Below are positions 40,816-49,582 of a stretch of 64,000 nucleotides of DNA, one piece after another; the first letter of the stretch is position 1, and each line of letters begins with the position of its first letter. The stretch is taken from NCBI RefSeq assembly GCF_020447265.1, contig NZ_JAJADR010000006.1, positions 186,001 through 250,000 of the forward strand. The letters run 5' to 3'. Under the pieces are notes generated by a model. That model made no database searches, had not been told where the DNA came from, and saw nothing but the letters and a program-made list of their open reading frames with translations. The translations under genes and the position numbers were made by a program. This DNA comes from Hymenobacter lucidus (GTDB lineage Bacteria; Bacteroidota; Bacteroidia; Cytophagales; Hymenobacteraceae).

Positions 40816-40852
40816 AAAAAGCCAGCTTTCCTTGCGGAAGCTGGCTTTTTTT
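40816..40852 (+). terminator. Intrinsic terminator
   Basis: A strong AAAAAGCCAGCTTTC...GAAGCTGGCTTTTTTT stem, 17 bp after the NifU-like stop. The stretch up to 41087 holds no further gene I can support. Confidence 0.85.
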
Positions 40853-41087
40853 GCGTTATCCCGGCCACTGACGTGCTTCTATGGTAAGCGAAGAAGAAAC
40901 CCTTTCCCCTGTGCTTCGCTGGTTCTGCAGCATCAAGAGCAGAGTTTTAACGCCTGCCAAGCCGAGAGGCCTCCGATAAAATCAGAAAACCGCATTCACA
41001 AGCTTAGAAACCAAGCTTGTTTACATAGGCGTTGCGCGATTTACACAATTACCTATTACTATGCTTACCGCTGTTGGTATTGACGCG

Positions 41088-41672
41088 CTAATCAGACCAA
41101 TGAAAGAAAAAGTCAAAAACCTCGTAGGGTTTATCGGCAAGCACTGTTCGAACACTAATATCAAAATCAACTTGCTGCGCAAGCTCCTCTTGTGTTAACA
41201 GATTATACCTATACTGATGAAAAGTGTCTTTTACCCGGTCGATTTTTTCACCCCACAGCTCCTTGTTTACCTCAGCAATACTCTCGGGCCTTATAAATCC
41301 TGACGACCCACCTACGACTTTCCCATTTTCCGTAGTTACGGACCATTCGGAGGCACCATAATACCAGTAAGGTGTCAGATTGGATATATATACTAAAAGC
41401 CCTTTTGTATAATAAGTCATTCTATTTCTCTCCTGTAGTGCCTTGGTATCGGACTTATCTTTCTTAGAAATTCTGACTGGTATGTAGGAGGCGAATCCAC
41501 TGCCATAATAGCTAAAATCAGGCTCCACGATTAGTTGATGATCATCTTTGAGCCTGTCAACAATTACTTTAACATACTTTTCAACCTGCTTGATGTTACC
41601 TGTGTGGAATGGCGGAAAATTACCTCTTACCTCATCCTTTGCTAATTGCTTTAAAAAATCTTCGTCAAACAT
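41088..41672 (-). CDS. AT-rich hypothetical protein
   Basis: A 194-residue acidic, soluble protein (MFDEDFLKQLAKDEVRGNFPPFHTGNIKQVEKYVKVIVDR...) with a basic central stretch (RISKKDKSDTKALQERNRM) and a Tyr/Trp-rich strand YISNLTPYWYYGASEWSV. No domain is recognised; the size and patterning are like immunity-type or cytoplasmic accessory proteins. Codon use is clearly AT-rich compared with neighbours, suggesting recent acquisition. Upstream of it, at 41759-41845, lies a diverged copy of the fahA promoter segment. Confidence 0.7.
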   Translation of the reverse strand: MFDEDFLKQLAKDEVRGNFPPFHTGNIKQVEKYVKVIVDRLKDDHQLIVEPDFSYYGSGFASYIPVRISKKDKSDTKALQERNRMTYYTKGLLVYISNLTPYWYYGASEWSVTTENGKVVGGSSGFIRPESIAEVNKELWGEKIDRVKDTFHQYRYNLLTQEELAQQVDFDISVRTVLADKPYEVFDFFFHWSD

Positions 41673-41758
41673 GATTGTTCCGTTTTCAGGTTTTGCCCCA
41701 AGGGGTATACACCAGATATATTTCGGCTATTATCCTGCATAATGTGGCGGCAGCAACT

Positions 41759-41845
41759 TAGCGAGAGTTGCCGCGCTTTAAGGTAGCAGCTTCCTCAATT
41801 CCGCCCGACGGCTGCATCGTTCAGCTCCTTAACCTATCCTGTCGC
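41759..41845. repeat. Diverged direct repeat of the fahA upstream segment (left copy)
   Basis: AAGGTAGCAGCTTC (41780-41793), a GTTCAG word and CCTATC match, in order and spacing, 42315-42328 and the following bases up to 42374. The equivalent of the -7 box has lost its TTTG. Confidence 0.65.
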
Positions 41846-41856
41846 TAATAGGGCTT

Positions 41857-42246
41857 TTAGTCCGTTTCCTTAGTTACGCTCTCTTCAACGTCCAAAAACA
41901 GATACAAGGATTTAATTACCTCATTCTCAATAATAGCTACATCCATTCCGGTTGCAACCGATTGCATTCCTTCAGGGCCAAGCTTCCAGAAGGCCACTTG
42001 TGTCGTGTGATTTACCTGTGCAGGCTTGCTTAATTGGAACTGGAATTCAATCGGCCATGCCGCCTGCAACTTTGAGATAAGGTCATTTATTTCTTGATGT
42101 CCGACAATGGCTTCTCCTGTATTACTTTCATAAAAATGAATATCTGATGCGTATATTTTTTGCATTGCATCCAAACGCCTGTCCGCATTTCGGTCATTCC
42201 AAATCACGAGCAGACTATCTTCCAGCAGTTGGGCTGTTGGTGCCAT
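41857..42246 (-). CDS. SnoaL/NTF2-like domain protein
   Basis: A 129-residue protein of the NTF2-like fold: MAPTAQLLEDSLLVIWNDRNADRRLDAMQKIYASDIHFYES is the typical helix-bend-helix with D and H-containing strand, followed by VGHQEINDLISKLQAAWP, an FQFQLSKPAQVNHTTQVAFWKL sheet and a C-terminal strand. Members include polyketide cyclases and limonene epoxide hydrolases, but most are small binding proteins. The ATG at 42246 is preferred to an upstream TTG. The DNA is AT-rich and bracketed by direct repeats (41759-41845 and 42292-42382). Confidence 0.8.
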   Translation of the reverse strand: MAPTAQLLEDSLLVIWNDRNADRRLDAMQKIYASDIHFYESNTGEAIVGHQEINDLISKLQAAWPIEFQFQLSKPAQVNHTTQVAFWKLGPEGMQSVATGMDVAIIENEVIKSLYLFLDVEESVTKETD

Positions 42247-42291
42247 AAGTTCTTTTGTTACCAAGTTGTGGGATAGGTCGGTTCCAGCACT

Positions 42292-42382
42292 AGCGCTACT
42301 TGGAGCCGCAGCTCAAGGTAGCAGCTTCGCCCGGTTCTACCCAATGGCCGCGCCGTTCAGTGCCCTCTCCTATCTTTGCCCA
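42292..42382. repeat. Direct repeat upstream of fahA (right copy)
   Basis: Contains AAGGTAGCAGCTTC (42315-42328), CCGTTCAG and CCTATC. It is matched by 41759-41845 at a distance of about 535 bp. It carries the intact TATCTTTG -7 box of fahA. Confidence 0.65.
42371..42378 (+). promoter_or_regulatory. Putative -7 box of the fahA promoter
   Basis: TATCTTTG, exact TAnnTTTG match, 27 bp upstream of the ATG at 42406. Confidence 0.6.
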
Positions 42383-42405
42383 TCACCCTACGCTATTCCT
42401 TTCCT

Positions 42406-43689
42406 ATGCCCAACCCGAACAACCCCGCGCTGCACTCCTGGATTGATATTGCCCCGACCCACGATTTTCCCATTCAGAACCTACCCTTCGGCATTTTTGA
42501 AACCCCGGAGCGTGGTCCGCGGGTGGGCGTCGCCATCGGCGACTACGTGCTTGATCTGTACGCGGTAAGCCAGTTCGGCTTTTTCGAAGACCTCGACATT
42601 CCGACCCAGCCCAAGGTATTCCGCCGCCGCTCGCTCAACCAATTTATTGCCCTGGGCCGGCCGGTGTGGCGGGCAGTGCGCCTGCGGGTGTCGGAGCTGC
42701 TGCGCCACGACAACGGCACCCTGCGCGACAACGAGGAAGCTATGCGCAGCTGCCTAGTGCGCCAGAGCGAGGTGCAGATGCTGCGCCCGGTAAAGCCCCA
42801 CAACTACACCGATTTCTACTCCAGCATCGAGCATGCCACCAACGTGGGCATCATGTTCCGCGACCCGGCCAATGCGCTGCTGCCCAACTGGCGCCACATC
42901 CCGATTGGCTACCACGGCCGGGCCAGCAGCATCGTGGTGAGCGGCACCGACGTGCGCCGGCCCAACGGGCAGCGCAAGGCCCCCGACGCCACCGCACCCA
43001 CCTTCGGCGCCTCCCAGCAGCTCGACTTTGAGCTGGAAGTAGCCTTCATCGGGGGGCAGAATACCGAGCTGGGCCACCCCGTGCCGCTGCAATATGCCGA
43101 GGAGCACATTTTCGGGCTGGTGCTGTTCAACGACTGGAGCGCGCGCGACATTCAAAGCTGGGAATACGTGCCGCTGGGGCCGTTTCTGGGTAAGAGCTTC
43201 GGCAGTAGCGTGTCGCCGTGGGTGGTAACGCTCGATGCGCTGGAGCCCTTCCGGGTGGCCGGGCCATTGCAGGAACCCGAGCCCCTGCTCTATCTGCGTC
43301 AGGTAGATGCCCACAACTTCGATATCAACCTGCAGGTTACTATTCAGCCCGAGGGCGGCCCGGAAACGACAGTTTGTGAGTCCAACTTCCAGTATATGTA
43401 CTGGAGCATGGCCCAGCAGCTTACCCACCAGACCAGTAACGGCTGCAACCTGCAGGTAGGCGACCTGTACGCCAGTGGCACCATCAGCGGCCACACGCCC
43501 GACTCGTTTGGCTCGATGCTGGAGTTGGCCTGGAAAGGCACTAAGCCCTTGCCCCTGGCCGATGGTTCGGAGCGCAAGTTTCTGCTCGATGGCGACACGG
43601 TAACTATGCGCGGCTACTGTCAGAAGGATGGCCTGCGCATTGGGTTTGGCGAAGTACGAGGCACGGTGCTACCAGCCAATCCGCTGTAG
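42406..43689 (+). CDS. fahA: Fumarylacetoacetase
   Basis: A 427-residue enzyme that hydrolyses fumarylacetoacetate to fumarate and acetoacetate, the last step of tyrosine degradation. The N-terminal SH3-like domain (about 20-115) and the FAH catalytic domain are both present: DFYSSIEHATNVGIMFRD, HIPIGYHGRASSIVVSGT, the metal loop around LDFELEVAFIGG, and LFNDWSARDIQSWEYVPLGPFLGKSF with the Asp/Glu ligands. The ATG at 42406 gives the family N-terminus (MPNPNNPALHSWIDI). Own -7 box at 42371. The partner genes of tyrosine degradation are not in the window. Confidence 0.96.
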   Translation: MPNPNNPALHSWIDIAPTHDFPIQNLPFGIFETPERGPRVGVAIGDYVLDLYAVSQFGFFEDLDIPTQPKVFRRRSLNQFIALGRPVWRAVRLRVSELLRHDNGTLRDNEEAMRSCLVRQSEVQMLRPVKPHNYTDFYSSIEHATNVGIMFRDPANALLPNWRHIPIGYHGRASSIVVSGTDVRRPNGQRKAPDATAPTFGASQQLDFELEVAFIGGQNTELGHPVPLQYAEEHIFGLVLFNDWSARDIQSWEYVPLGPFLGKSFGSSVSPWVVTLDALEPFRVAGPLQEPEPLLYLRQVDAHNFDINLQVTIQPEGGPETTVCESNFQYMYWSMAQQLTHQTSNGCNLQVGDLYASGTISGHTPDSFGSMLELAWKGTKPLPLADGSERKFLLDGDTVTMRGYCQKDGLRIGFGEVRGTVLPANPL

Positions 43690-43712
43690 ACAGCTACTTC
43701 TTATACAACCAG

Positions 43713-43746
43713 AAAGGTCCGTTCTGTTAGTCAGAACGGACCTTTT
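43713..43746. terminator. Intrinsic terminator between fahA and a minus-strand small gene
   Basis: An AAAGGTCCGTTCTG...CAGAACGGACCTTTT stem with T run. It can serve both the fahA transcript and the small minus-strand gene. Confidence 0.85.
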
Positions 43747-43763
43747 TTATGCCGGATAGCCGC

Positions 43764-43955
43764 TTATTCATCACCTCTTTTCTTAGAAGAATCGGGTGGC
43801 ACCGGGGAAGACGCGTCTTCGGTTTCGTCCAGGAGTTCTAACTCGTGCATAGCGGTGGCCGGATCAAGCATGTTCAGCGCCTCCATTACTGACTCCTCCA
43901 GGCTTTTGGGCTGAAATGTAGTAGTAGGGAGCGGTTCTTTTTGGGGAGTGTCCAT
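43764..43955 (-). CDS. Small acidic hypothetical protein
   Basis: A 63-residue protein, MDTPQKEPLPTTTFQPKSLEE followed by a predicted helix VMEALNMLDPATAMHELELLDETED and a flexible charged tail. No family is recognised. The ATG at 43955 and a shared terminator support expression, but a gene this short remains uncertain. It is divergent from the alcohol dehydrogenase gene at 44230; the 274-bp gap is AT-rich with no recognised motif. Confidence 0.5.
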   Translation of the reverse strand: MDTPQKEPLPTTTFQPKSLEESVMEALNMLDPATAMHELELLDETEDASSPVPPDSSKKRGDE

Positions 43956-44229
43956 AAGCGTAAAGAAATGGGTTGAACTGCTGACGTTATGTACATGAAT
44001 CTGGCACTTTAGAATCTAATAATATCTATAAAATAGGATACACCAGCAACGAGAGCCCCGATTTTTACCCAATAAATACGTATTTATAACACATATCATG
44101 GGTATAAACACGCAATTGCTTCGGATTATTTAACTGCTCACAACTTTAAACATGAAGGGTAGTAAGTCTTATGTATACCAGAGGTAGTACACCCACTCTC
44201 TTTTCCTCCACAACCTTACCCAAAACTGT

Positions 44230-45369
44230 ATGCTAGCTATGGATTACCGGGGCCCGAAGCGGGTCCGTGCCGTGCAAAAGCCCATGCCGGAAATAAAACA
44301 TCCGCAGGATGCCATTGTCAAAGTTCTGCGCACCTGCATCTGTGGCTCCGACCTTCACTTATACAACGGTAACGTGCCCGATACGCGCGTAGGCTCTACT
44401 TTCGGGCATGAATTCGTCGGCGAAGTCGTAGAAGTTGGCTCGGAAGTTACCAAAGTAAAAACCGGTGACCGGATAATTGTGCCCTTCAATATTGCCTGCG
44501 GCGAATGTCACTTCTGCCGCCAGGGCATGTTCGGCAACTGCCACGAATCGAATACCGAAGCTACGGCCGTTGGGGCCATCTTCGGCTACTCGCACACGGC
44601 CGGCGGCTTCGACGGCGGGCAAGCCGAATACGCCCGCGTACCGTATGCCAACGTGGGGCCCACCATCATTCCCGAGGGTATGGATTTGGATGATGCCGTG
44701 CTGCTGACCGACGTGGTGCCCACCGGCTACCAGGCCGCCGAAATGGCCGGCATCCAGACCGGCGACACGGTGGTAGTATTCGGCGCTGGTCCCATCGGCA
44801 TTATGGCGGCGCGCTGTGCCTGGCTATTTGGTGCCGGCCGCGTCATCATTATCGACCAGGAAGACTACCGCCTCGAATTTGCCCGGGGCTACTCCTATTG
44901 TGAGGCCTACAACTTCAAGGAAATGGATGATCCGGTGGTATTTATCAAGAAAATCACCGACTGGATGGGCGCTGACGTGGTAATTGACGCCGTAGGGGCC
45001 GAAGCCGCCGGCAATGCCATGCAAACCATTACGGGCCGTAAGCTGCTGCTGCAGGCCGGCTCGGCCACGGCCCTGCACTGGGCCATCAACTCGGTCAAAA
45101 AGGGCGGCGTGGTGTCCATTGTGGGCGTTTACGGTCCTACCGACAACCTCATTCCGATTGGTAACGTGCTTAACAAGGGCCTCACCATTCGGGGCAACCA
45201 GGCTTCGGTGAAGCGCCTGCTGCCTCGCCTGATAGAGCACGTACAGAACGGTATTATCAATCCGAAAGGACTCATTACGCACCGTATTCCGCTGGCCGAG
45301 GTGGCCGATGGCTACCGCATGTTCTCGGCCAAGCTGGACAATTGCATCAAAACGGTGATGATTCCTTAA
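44230..45369 (+). CDS. Zinc-dependent alcohol dehydrogenase
   Basis: A 379-residue medium-chain dehydrogenase. The catalytic zinc ligands are in RTCICGSDLHLYNG and GHEFVGEVVEVG; the structural zinc is held by CGECHFCRQGMFGNC. The NAD-binding motif is VVVFGAGPIGIMAARCAW. It resembles the glutathione-independent formaldehyde dehydrogenase group. It starts a two-gene unit with a small membrane-associated hypothetical protein 27 bp downstream. The substrate is not determined by sequence. Confidence 0.92.
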   Translation: MLAMDYRGPKRVRAVQKPMPEIKHPQDAIVKVLRTCICGSDLHLYNGNVPDTRVGSTFGHEFVGEVVEVGSEVTKVKTGDRIIVPFNIACGECHFCRQGMFGNCHESNTEATAVGAIFGYSHTAGGFDGGQAEYARVPYANVGPTIIPEGMDLDDAVLLTDVVPTGYQAAEMAGIQTGDTVVVFGAGPIGIMAARCAWLFGAGRVIIIDQEDYRLEFARGYSYCEAYNFKEMDDPVVFIKKITDWMGADVVIDAVGAEAAGNAMQTITGRKLLLQAGSATALHWAINSVKKGGVVSIVGVYGPTDNLIPIGNVLNKGLTIRGNQASVKRLLPRLIEHVQNGIINPKGLITHRIPLAEVADGYRMFSAKLDNCIKTVMIP

Positions 45370-45395
45370 CCCACAACCCGTAACGCCGCCCAACC

Positions 45396-45914
45396 ATGAA
45401 AAATCAAACGATAGACCCCAAGCAGATCAAAGGCTGGGGCATAGATGCCGACCCTAAGAACGACCCGACCTACCCCATGCGGGCCCGCATGAACGTGGGT
45501 CAGGACCCCGACAGCAAGCACCGCCCGGCTTCTTTGCAGCCACAGGATGTAGAAAAGCTCCGCTCCATTGAGCGCCCGAATGTATCGGCGGTATTCGGCA
45601 CTACCATACCGCCCACAGGCCTCAGCGGCCTGATTCGTCGGGCTGCCTTTCACTACAGCGAAAACCGCTACCGGCACTGGCTCCCCCTGATAGTGGCCGA
45701 CCGGGTGCAGGTGGTGGAAGGCGTACTTGATGACCTGGTGCACGGCAAGGTGCCTAATATATTTGCCGAGAAAGGCTACGCCGTGGAGTGGAAGTACAAC
45801 CGCACGGCATTCGTAACCAAAATGGCAACTATTGCCGCCCTGACGACCGGAGCAATTATCTGGTTTAGCTCTAAGAGTGACAAGCAGGAATCCCGAAAGC
45901 GGCCCCGCTATTAA
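45396..45914 (+). CDS. Hypothetical protein cotranscribed with the alcohol dehydrogenase
   Basis: A 172-residue protein. The first half is polar and Asp/Lys-rich (KGWGIDADPKNDPTYPMRARMNVGQDPDSKHRP). The second half contains RAAFHYSENRYRHWLPLIVADRVQVVEGVLDDLVHGKVPNIFAEKG, then one transmembrane helix (VTKMATIAALTTGAIIWF) and a basic tail. It follows the dehydrogenase by 27 bp and precedes a terminator, so the two are an operon. Similar proteins accompany this dehydrogenase in Bacteroidota; no role is known. Confidence 0.75.
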   Translation: MKNQTIDPKQIKGWGIDADPKNDPTYPMRARMNVGQDPDSKHRPASLQPQDVEKLRSIERPNVSAVFGTTIPPTGLSGLIRRAAFHYSENRYRHWLPLIVADRVQVVEGVLDDLVHGKVPNIFAEKGYAVEWKYNRTAFVTKMATIAALTTGAIIWFSSKSDKQESRKRPRY

Positions 45915-45940
45915 TAAACTCGCAGTAGTGTAAGCAGTAA

Positions 45941-45982
45941 CAACAAGACCCAGCTGGTAAGCTCACCAGCTGGGTCTTGTTG
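45941..45982. terminator. Intrinsic terminator
   Basis: An 18-bp perfect stem (45941-45958 with 45965-45982), TTGTTG tail. Ends the dehydrogenase operon. Confidence 0.85.
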
Positions 45983-46565
45983 TATACACCAAATTCGATT
46001 GTGTACCACGACCAATCAAGAGGGAAAATTTATTGCGGCGATGTATAATTTTCACAAAAAATCATAGATAAATTATTGCATATATTTTGAAATTACTTAT
46101 TCAATAAATTCAGCCTCCTGGTCCATAGGCACATGGGGTAACCAACTCCCTATTTTGCCAATATCAAAGTTATTGGCGCAACATTATTATACCGCATTTC
46201 TTCAACCTGATTGACTATTATATGTATACAACATACGCTATATAACTTTCGAGTTTCACGATTGGATGAAAGGTTTTACTTTCCCCAATAATAGCCTCAA
46301 TTCGTTGGAAAAACCTAACTCCTCCAGTGCCAGGAAATCGTAGCGGCTATTGTGCCTAGCCAGTGCTCAAAGCCACTTATCAAACGCTCAACAGGTGTCC
46401 GGCTCCCACCTATAGCCAATTATTACGGGCCCGTTGAGCTTTCTTAACTACCCAATACCGTATAGCTCAGACCATTTCATTATGTTAGCCCTATATTGTG
46501 CCTTAACGGCCCTTTGCCTCAGACGTTCCAACCCAGCCCTAACCCACTGCTGCTAAACACCTCTC
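45983..46565. other. AT-rich intergenic stretch without a gene
   Basis: About 580 bp, much richer in A+T than the rest of the window (for example 46030-46250). I see no convincing ORF, RNA gene or repeat. It probably arrived with the FkbM gene and may hold its promoter. Confidence 0.5.
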
Positions 46566-47420
46566 ATGAAACAAGCAATTCTCAAGGCCATAAGATCCTT
46601 TTTAAAAAGTGTAAAGGTTGACTACCCAAGGTATTTGGTGCTGAAACCCTTGTTTAAATTGAACGGGGAAGTGCTAAATGGCTTCACCAGTCTGAATAAT
46701 GACCGTTATTTTATCTATAATGTTAATGGCACCTTTCTTCCTTCAGATGCTTTACATTGGTTTAATAATTATAAGAAGTTTGAAAATTGGTGCGATAATA
46801 CTGCGCTATATCAGTACCAAGTAAAGCCTGGGGATACAATAATTGATATTGGGGCAGGCATTGGTGAAGAAATCATTGTATTATCCAAAAGAATTGGCAG
46901 TACGGGAAAGGTATACGCCATTGAAGCTAACCCCGATGTGAGTGAAGTCCTGCAAAAGGTAAAATACCTGAATAATCTTAATAATACTGAGGTATATAAT
47001 ATTGCAATTGGAAGCACCAATGGCGATGTTGAGCTAGTCAATGCTGGGGACTCTTCTTTAGGCGGCACAATTGGAGACGTAGCCCCCTCGCTGGAGGATA
47101 AGACCTATACAGTTAAAGGCTACCGCTTAGACACCTTTCTGGAGGAACATAATATAACCAGTATCGATTTGCTTAAATGCAATATTGAAGGTGCCGAAAG
47201 GTTTGTTGTTGATTCAATTAGTGGCGCGCATATCAACAAGATAAAAAACGTAGCCATTGCCTGCCACGACTTTCGTTATCGAGTGGATGGCAATGAGTTT
47301 TTCAGAACCAAAGAATACGTAAGCAAGTTTCTGATTGACAACGGCTTTGAAATTACTTCCCAGCACACGGGAGAAGGTCACGTAGATGACTACGTCTATG
47401 GCATCAACAAGAACATTTGA
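46566..47420 (+). CDS. FkbM family SAM-dependent methyltransferase
   Basis: A 284-residue methyltransferase. The SAM-binding motif I is DTIIDIGAGIGEEII, followed by KVYAIEANPDVSEVLQ (motif II acidic residue), and FkbM hallmarks VELVNAGDSSLGGTIG and LLKCNIEGAERFVVDSI. Members O-methylate hydroxyls of sugars or polyketides, often in cell-surface glycan clusters. The codon use and flanking DNA are much richer in A+T than the neighbours, a sign of horizontal transfer. It is a lone gene with a terminator immediately downstream. Confidence 0.88.
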   Translation: MKQAILKAIRSFLKSVKVDYPRYLVLKPLFKLNGEVLNGFTSLNNDRYFIYNVNGTFLPSDALHWFNNYKKFENWCDNTALYQYQVKPGDTIIDIGAGIGEEIIVLSKRIGSTGKVYAIEANPDVSEVLQKVKYLNNLNNTEVYNIAIGSTNGDVELVNAGDSSLGGTIGDVAPSLEDKTYTVKGYRLDTFLEEHNITSIDLLKCNIEGAERFVVDSISGAHINKIKNVAIACHDFRYRVDGNEFFRTKEYVSKFLIDNGFEITSQHTGEGHVDDYVYGINKNI

Positions 47421-47460
47421 GTTAGTTCCCAGTGGTAGGGGCTACCACCGCTGGTAATGC

Positions 47461-47528
47461 TTGTCGATGTCTCTTAATAAAAACGCCGGACTATCAAGAC
47501 CGGCGTTTTTATTAAGAGACATCGACAA
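47461..47528. terminator. Very long perfect hairpin (bidirectional terminator)
   Basis: Arms 47461-47489 and 47500-47528 are exact complements over 29 bp with a 10-nt loop. A central T run lies in each arm. It separates the convergent FkbM and acs genes. Confidence 0.85.
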
Positions 47529-47533
47529 ATAAT

Positions 47534-49450
47534 TTATTTGCGGCCACTGACAATCTCGTCCACTACGCCCGGATCGAGCAGCGTGGTAGTGTCGCCTAGG
47601 TTGCTGGTTTCGCCCTCGGCCACTTTGCGCAGAATGCGCCGCATGATCTTGCCCGAGCGGGTTTTGGGCAGCCCCGATACCAGCTGAATCTTGTCGGGTC
47701 GGGCAATCTTGCCGATTTCGGCCACCACGGTTTCAATGATGCTGGCTTCCACGTGGGGCTTATCGGCCTCACTGTCGCAGGCCCCGTCGCGGCAGATAAC
47801 GAAGGCGTAGATGCCTTGGCCCTTCACGTCGTGGGGGTAGCCCACCACAGCGCTTTCCACCACATGCGGGTTCTGGTTAATGGCATTTTCGATTTCAGCG
47901 GTGCCGAAGCGGTGCCCGCTCACGTTTATCACGTCATCGACGCGGCCGATAATACGGTAGAGCCCGTCTTCGTCGCGCCGGGCCCCGTCGCCGGTGAAAT
48001 AGTAGCCCGGATACGGCCCAAAGTAGGTTTGCCGGGCCCGCTCATGGTCGCCGTAGGTGGTGCGGATAATGCCGGGCCAGGGCGCCTTAATGGCCAGGTA
48101 GCCTTCCTGGTCGTTGCCCTCTATTTCCTGGCCTTCCTGGCTGAGCAGCACCGGCCGCACGCCCGGCAGTGGCTGCCCCGCGTGAGCCGGCTTGGTGGGC
48201 GATACGCCGGCCAGGGCCGAAATCATAACGCCGCCGGTTTCGGTTTGCCACCAGGTATCGATGACGGGGCAGCGCTCCTTGCCCACGTGGGTGAAATACC
48301 AATACCAGGCTTCCTCATTGATGGGCTCGCCCACCGAGCCCAGCACCCGCAGCGAGTCGAGCGAGTAGCTGAGCACGTTGTCGAGCGGCGTGGCCATCAG
48401 GCTGCGAATGGCCGTGGGCGCGGTGTAGAATACATTTACGCCGTGTTTGTCAATCACCTCCCAGAAGCGGCCGGCATCGGGGTAGGTCGGCACGCCCTCG
48501 AACATGAGCGTGGTGGCCCCGCTGAGCAGCGGGCCGTAGAGCAGATACGTGTGGCCCGTAACCCAGCCAATGTCGGCCGTACACCAGTAAATATCGTTTT
48601 CCTCGACCTGGAACACGTTGCGGAAGGTATAGTCGGCCCACACCATATAACCCGCCGTGGTGTGCACCACGCCCTTGGGCTTGCCGGTGCTGCCCGAGGT
48701 GTAGAGGATGAAGAGCATATCCTCGGCGTCCATTTCCTCGGCCGGGCACGACTTGCTGGCTTCCAGGGCTTCTTCGTGGTACCATACGTCGCGGCCTTCC
48801 TGCATGTGCACGGGCCAGCCCAGGTGTTCCACCACAATCACGCGGCGCACCGTGGGGCAATGCTCCAGTGCCTCATCTACCACGCGCTTCACCGGAATCT
48901 GCTTGGGGCCACGGTTCAGCCCGTCGGAGGTGAGCACCACCGAGGCCTGGGCATCGTTGACGCGGTCGGCAATGGCGGTGCTGCTGAAGCCGGCGAAGAT
49001 GACCGAATGCACGGCCCCGATACGGGCGCAGGCCAGCACGGCAATGGCCAGCTGCGGAATCATGGGCATGTAGAGACACACCCGGTCCCCTTTTTCCACG
49101 CCGTTGTTGAGCAGCACGTTGGCAAACTGGCACACCTGTTGGTGCAGCTCGCGGTAGGTGTAGCGAATCTGGCGGGTTTTGGGGTCGTTGGGCTCCCATA
49201 TCAGGGCGAGCTTGTTGCCGCGGGTGGCCAGGTGCCGGTCGAGGCAGTTTTCGGTGATATTGAGCTTCGCGCCACTGTACCACTCGTTGTGACCTTCCAC
49301 GAGGTCGGCTTTGAGCACGGTATTCCACTTACGCCGCCAGGTGAAGGGCGCGGCTATATCGGCCCAGAACTGCTCGGGGTTTTCCACGCTGCGGCGGTAG
49401 GCGTCCTGGTATTCTTCGAAAGTACGGATACGGGAGTGTTCGAGGGGCAT
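47534..49450 (-). CDS. acs: Acetyl-CoA synthetase
   Basis: A 638-residue acyl-adenylate enzyme. The P-loop signature is FILYTSGSTGKPKGVVHTTAGY; VFYTAPTAIRSL, VIDTWWQTETGG and YFTGDGARRDEDG are conserved core motifs; the C-terminal PKTRSGKIMRRILRKVA holds the acetylatable Lys. Converts acetate, ATP and CoA to acetyl-CoA. The ATG at 49450 (MPLEHSRIRTFEEY) is chosen by family fit over the frame to 49504. It uses the shared terminator at 47461. Confidence 0.97.
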   Translation of the reverse strand: MPLEHSRIRTFEEYQDAYRRSVENPEQFWADIAAPFTWRRKWNTVLKADLVEGHNEWYSGAKLNITENCLDRHLATRGNKLALIWEPNDPKTRQIRYTYRELHQQVCQFANVLLNNGVEKGDRVCLYMPMIPQLAIAVLACARIGAVHSVIFAGFSSTAIADRVNDAQASVVLTSDGLNRGPKQIPVKRVVDEALEHCPTVRRVIVVEHLGWPVHMQEGRDVWYHEEALEASKSCPAEEMDAEDMLFILYTSGSTGKPKGVVHTTAGYMVWADYTFRNVFQVEENDIYWCTADIGWVTGHTYLLYGPLLSGATTLMFEGVPTYPDAGRFWEVIDKHGVNVFYTAPTAIRSLMATPLDNVLSYSLDSLRVLGSVGEPINEEAWYWYFTHVGKERCPVIDTWWQTETGGVMISALAGVSPTKPAHAGQPLPGVRPVLLSQEGQEIEGNDQEGYLAIKAPWPGIIRTTYGDHERARQTYFGPYPGYYFTGDGARRDEDGLYRIIGRVDDVINVSGHRFGTAEIENAINQNPHVVESAVVGYPHDVKGQGIYAFVICRDGACDSEADKPHVEASIIETVVAEIGKIARPDKIQLVSGLPKTRSGKIMRRILRKVAEGETSNLGDTTTLLDPGVVDEIVSGRK

Positions 49451-49582
49451 AGAGTGTGGCAAATGGAAGTCTGGGCGGCAGTTTACGAAAAAGTTGGGCC
49501 CCATCCCTCCCGTATTGTCGCAGTTTGCTTAGTTGAAATAGCACAATCAGCAACTCACCCTAGTCCGCGCCCCGCCTGGCCC

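Noticed and set aside
40832..41083. An 83-codon frame after the NifU-like gene
   Set aside because: It starts inside the terminator hairpin and shows no protein-like features.
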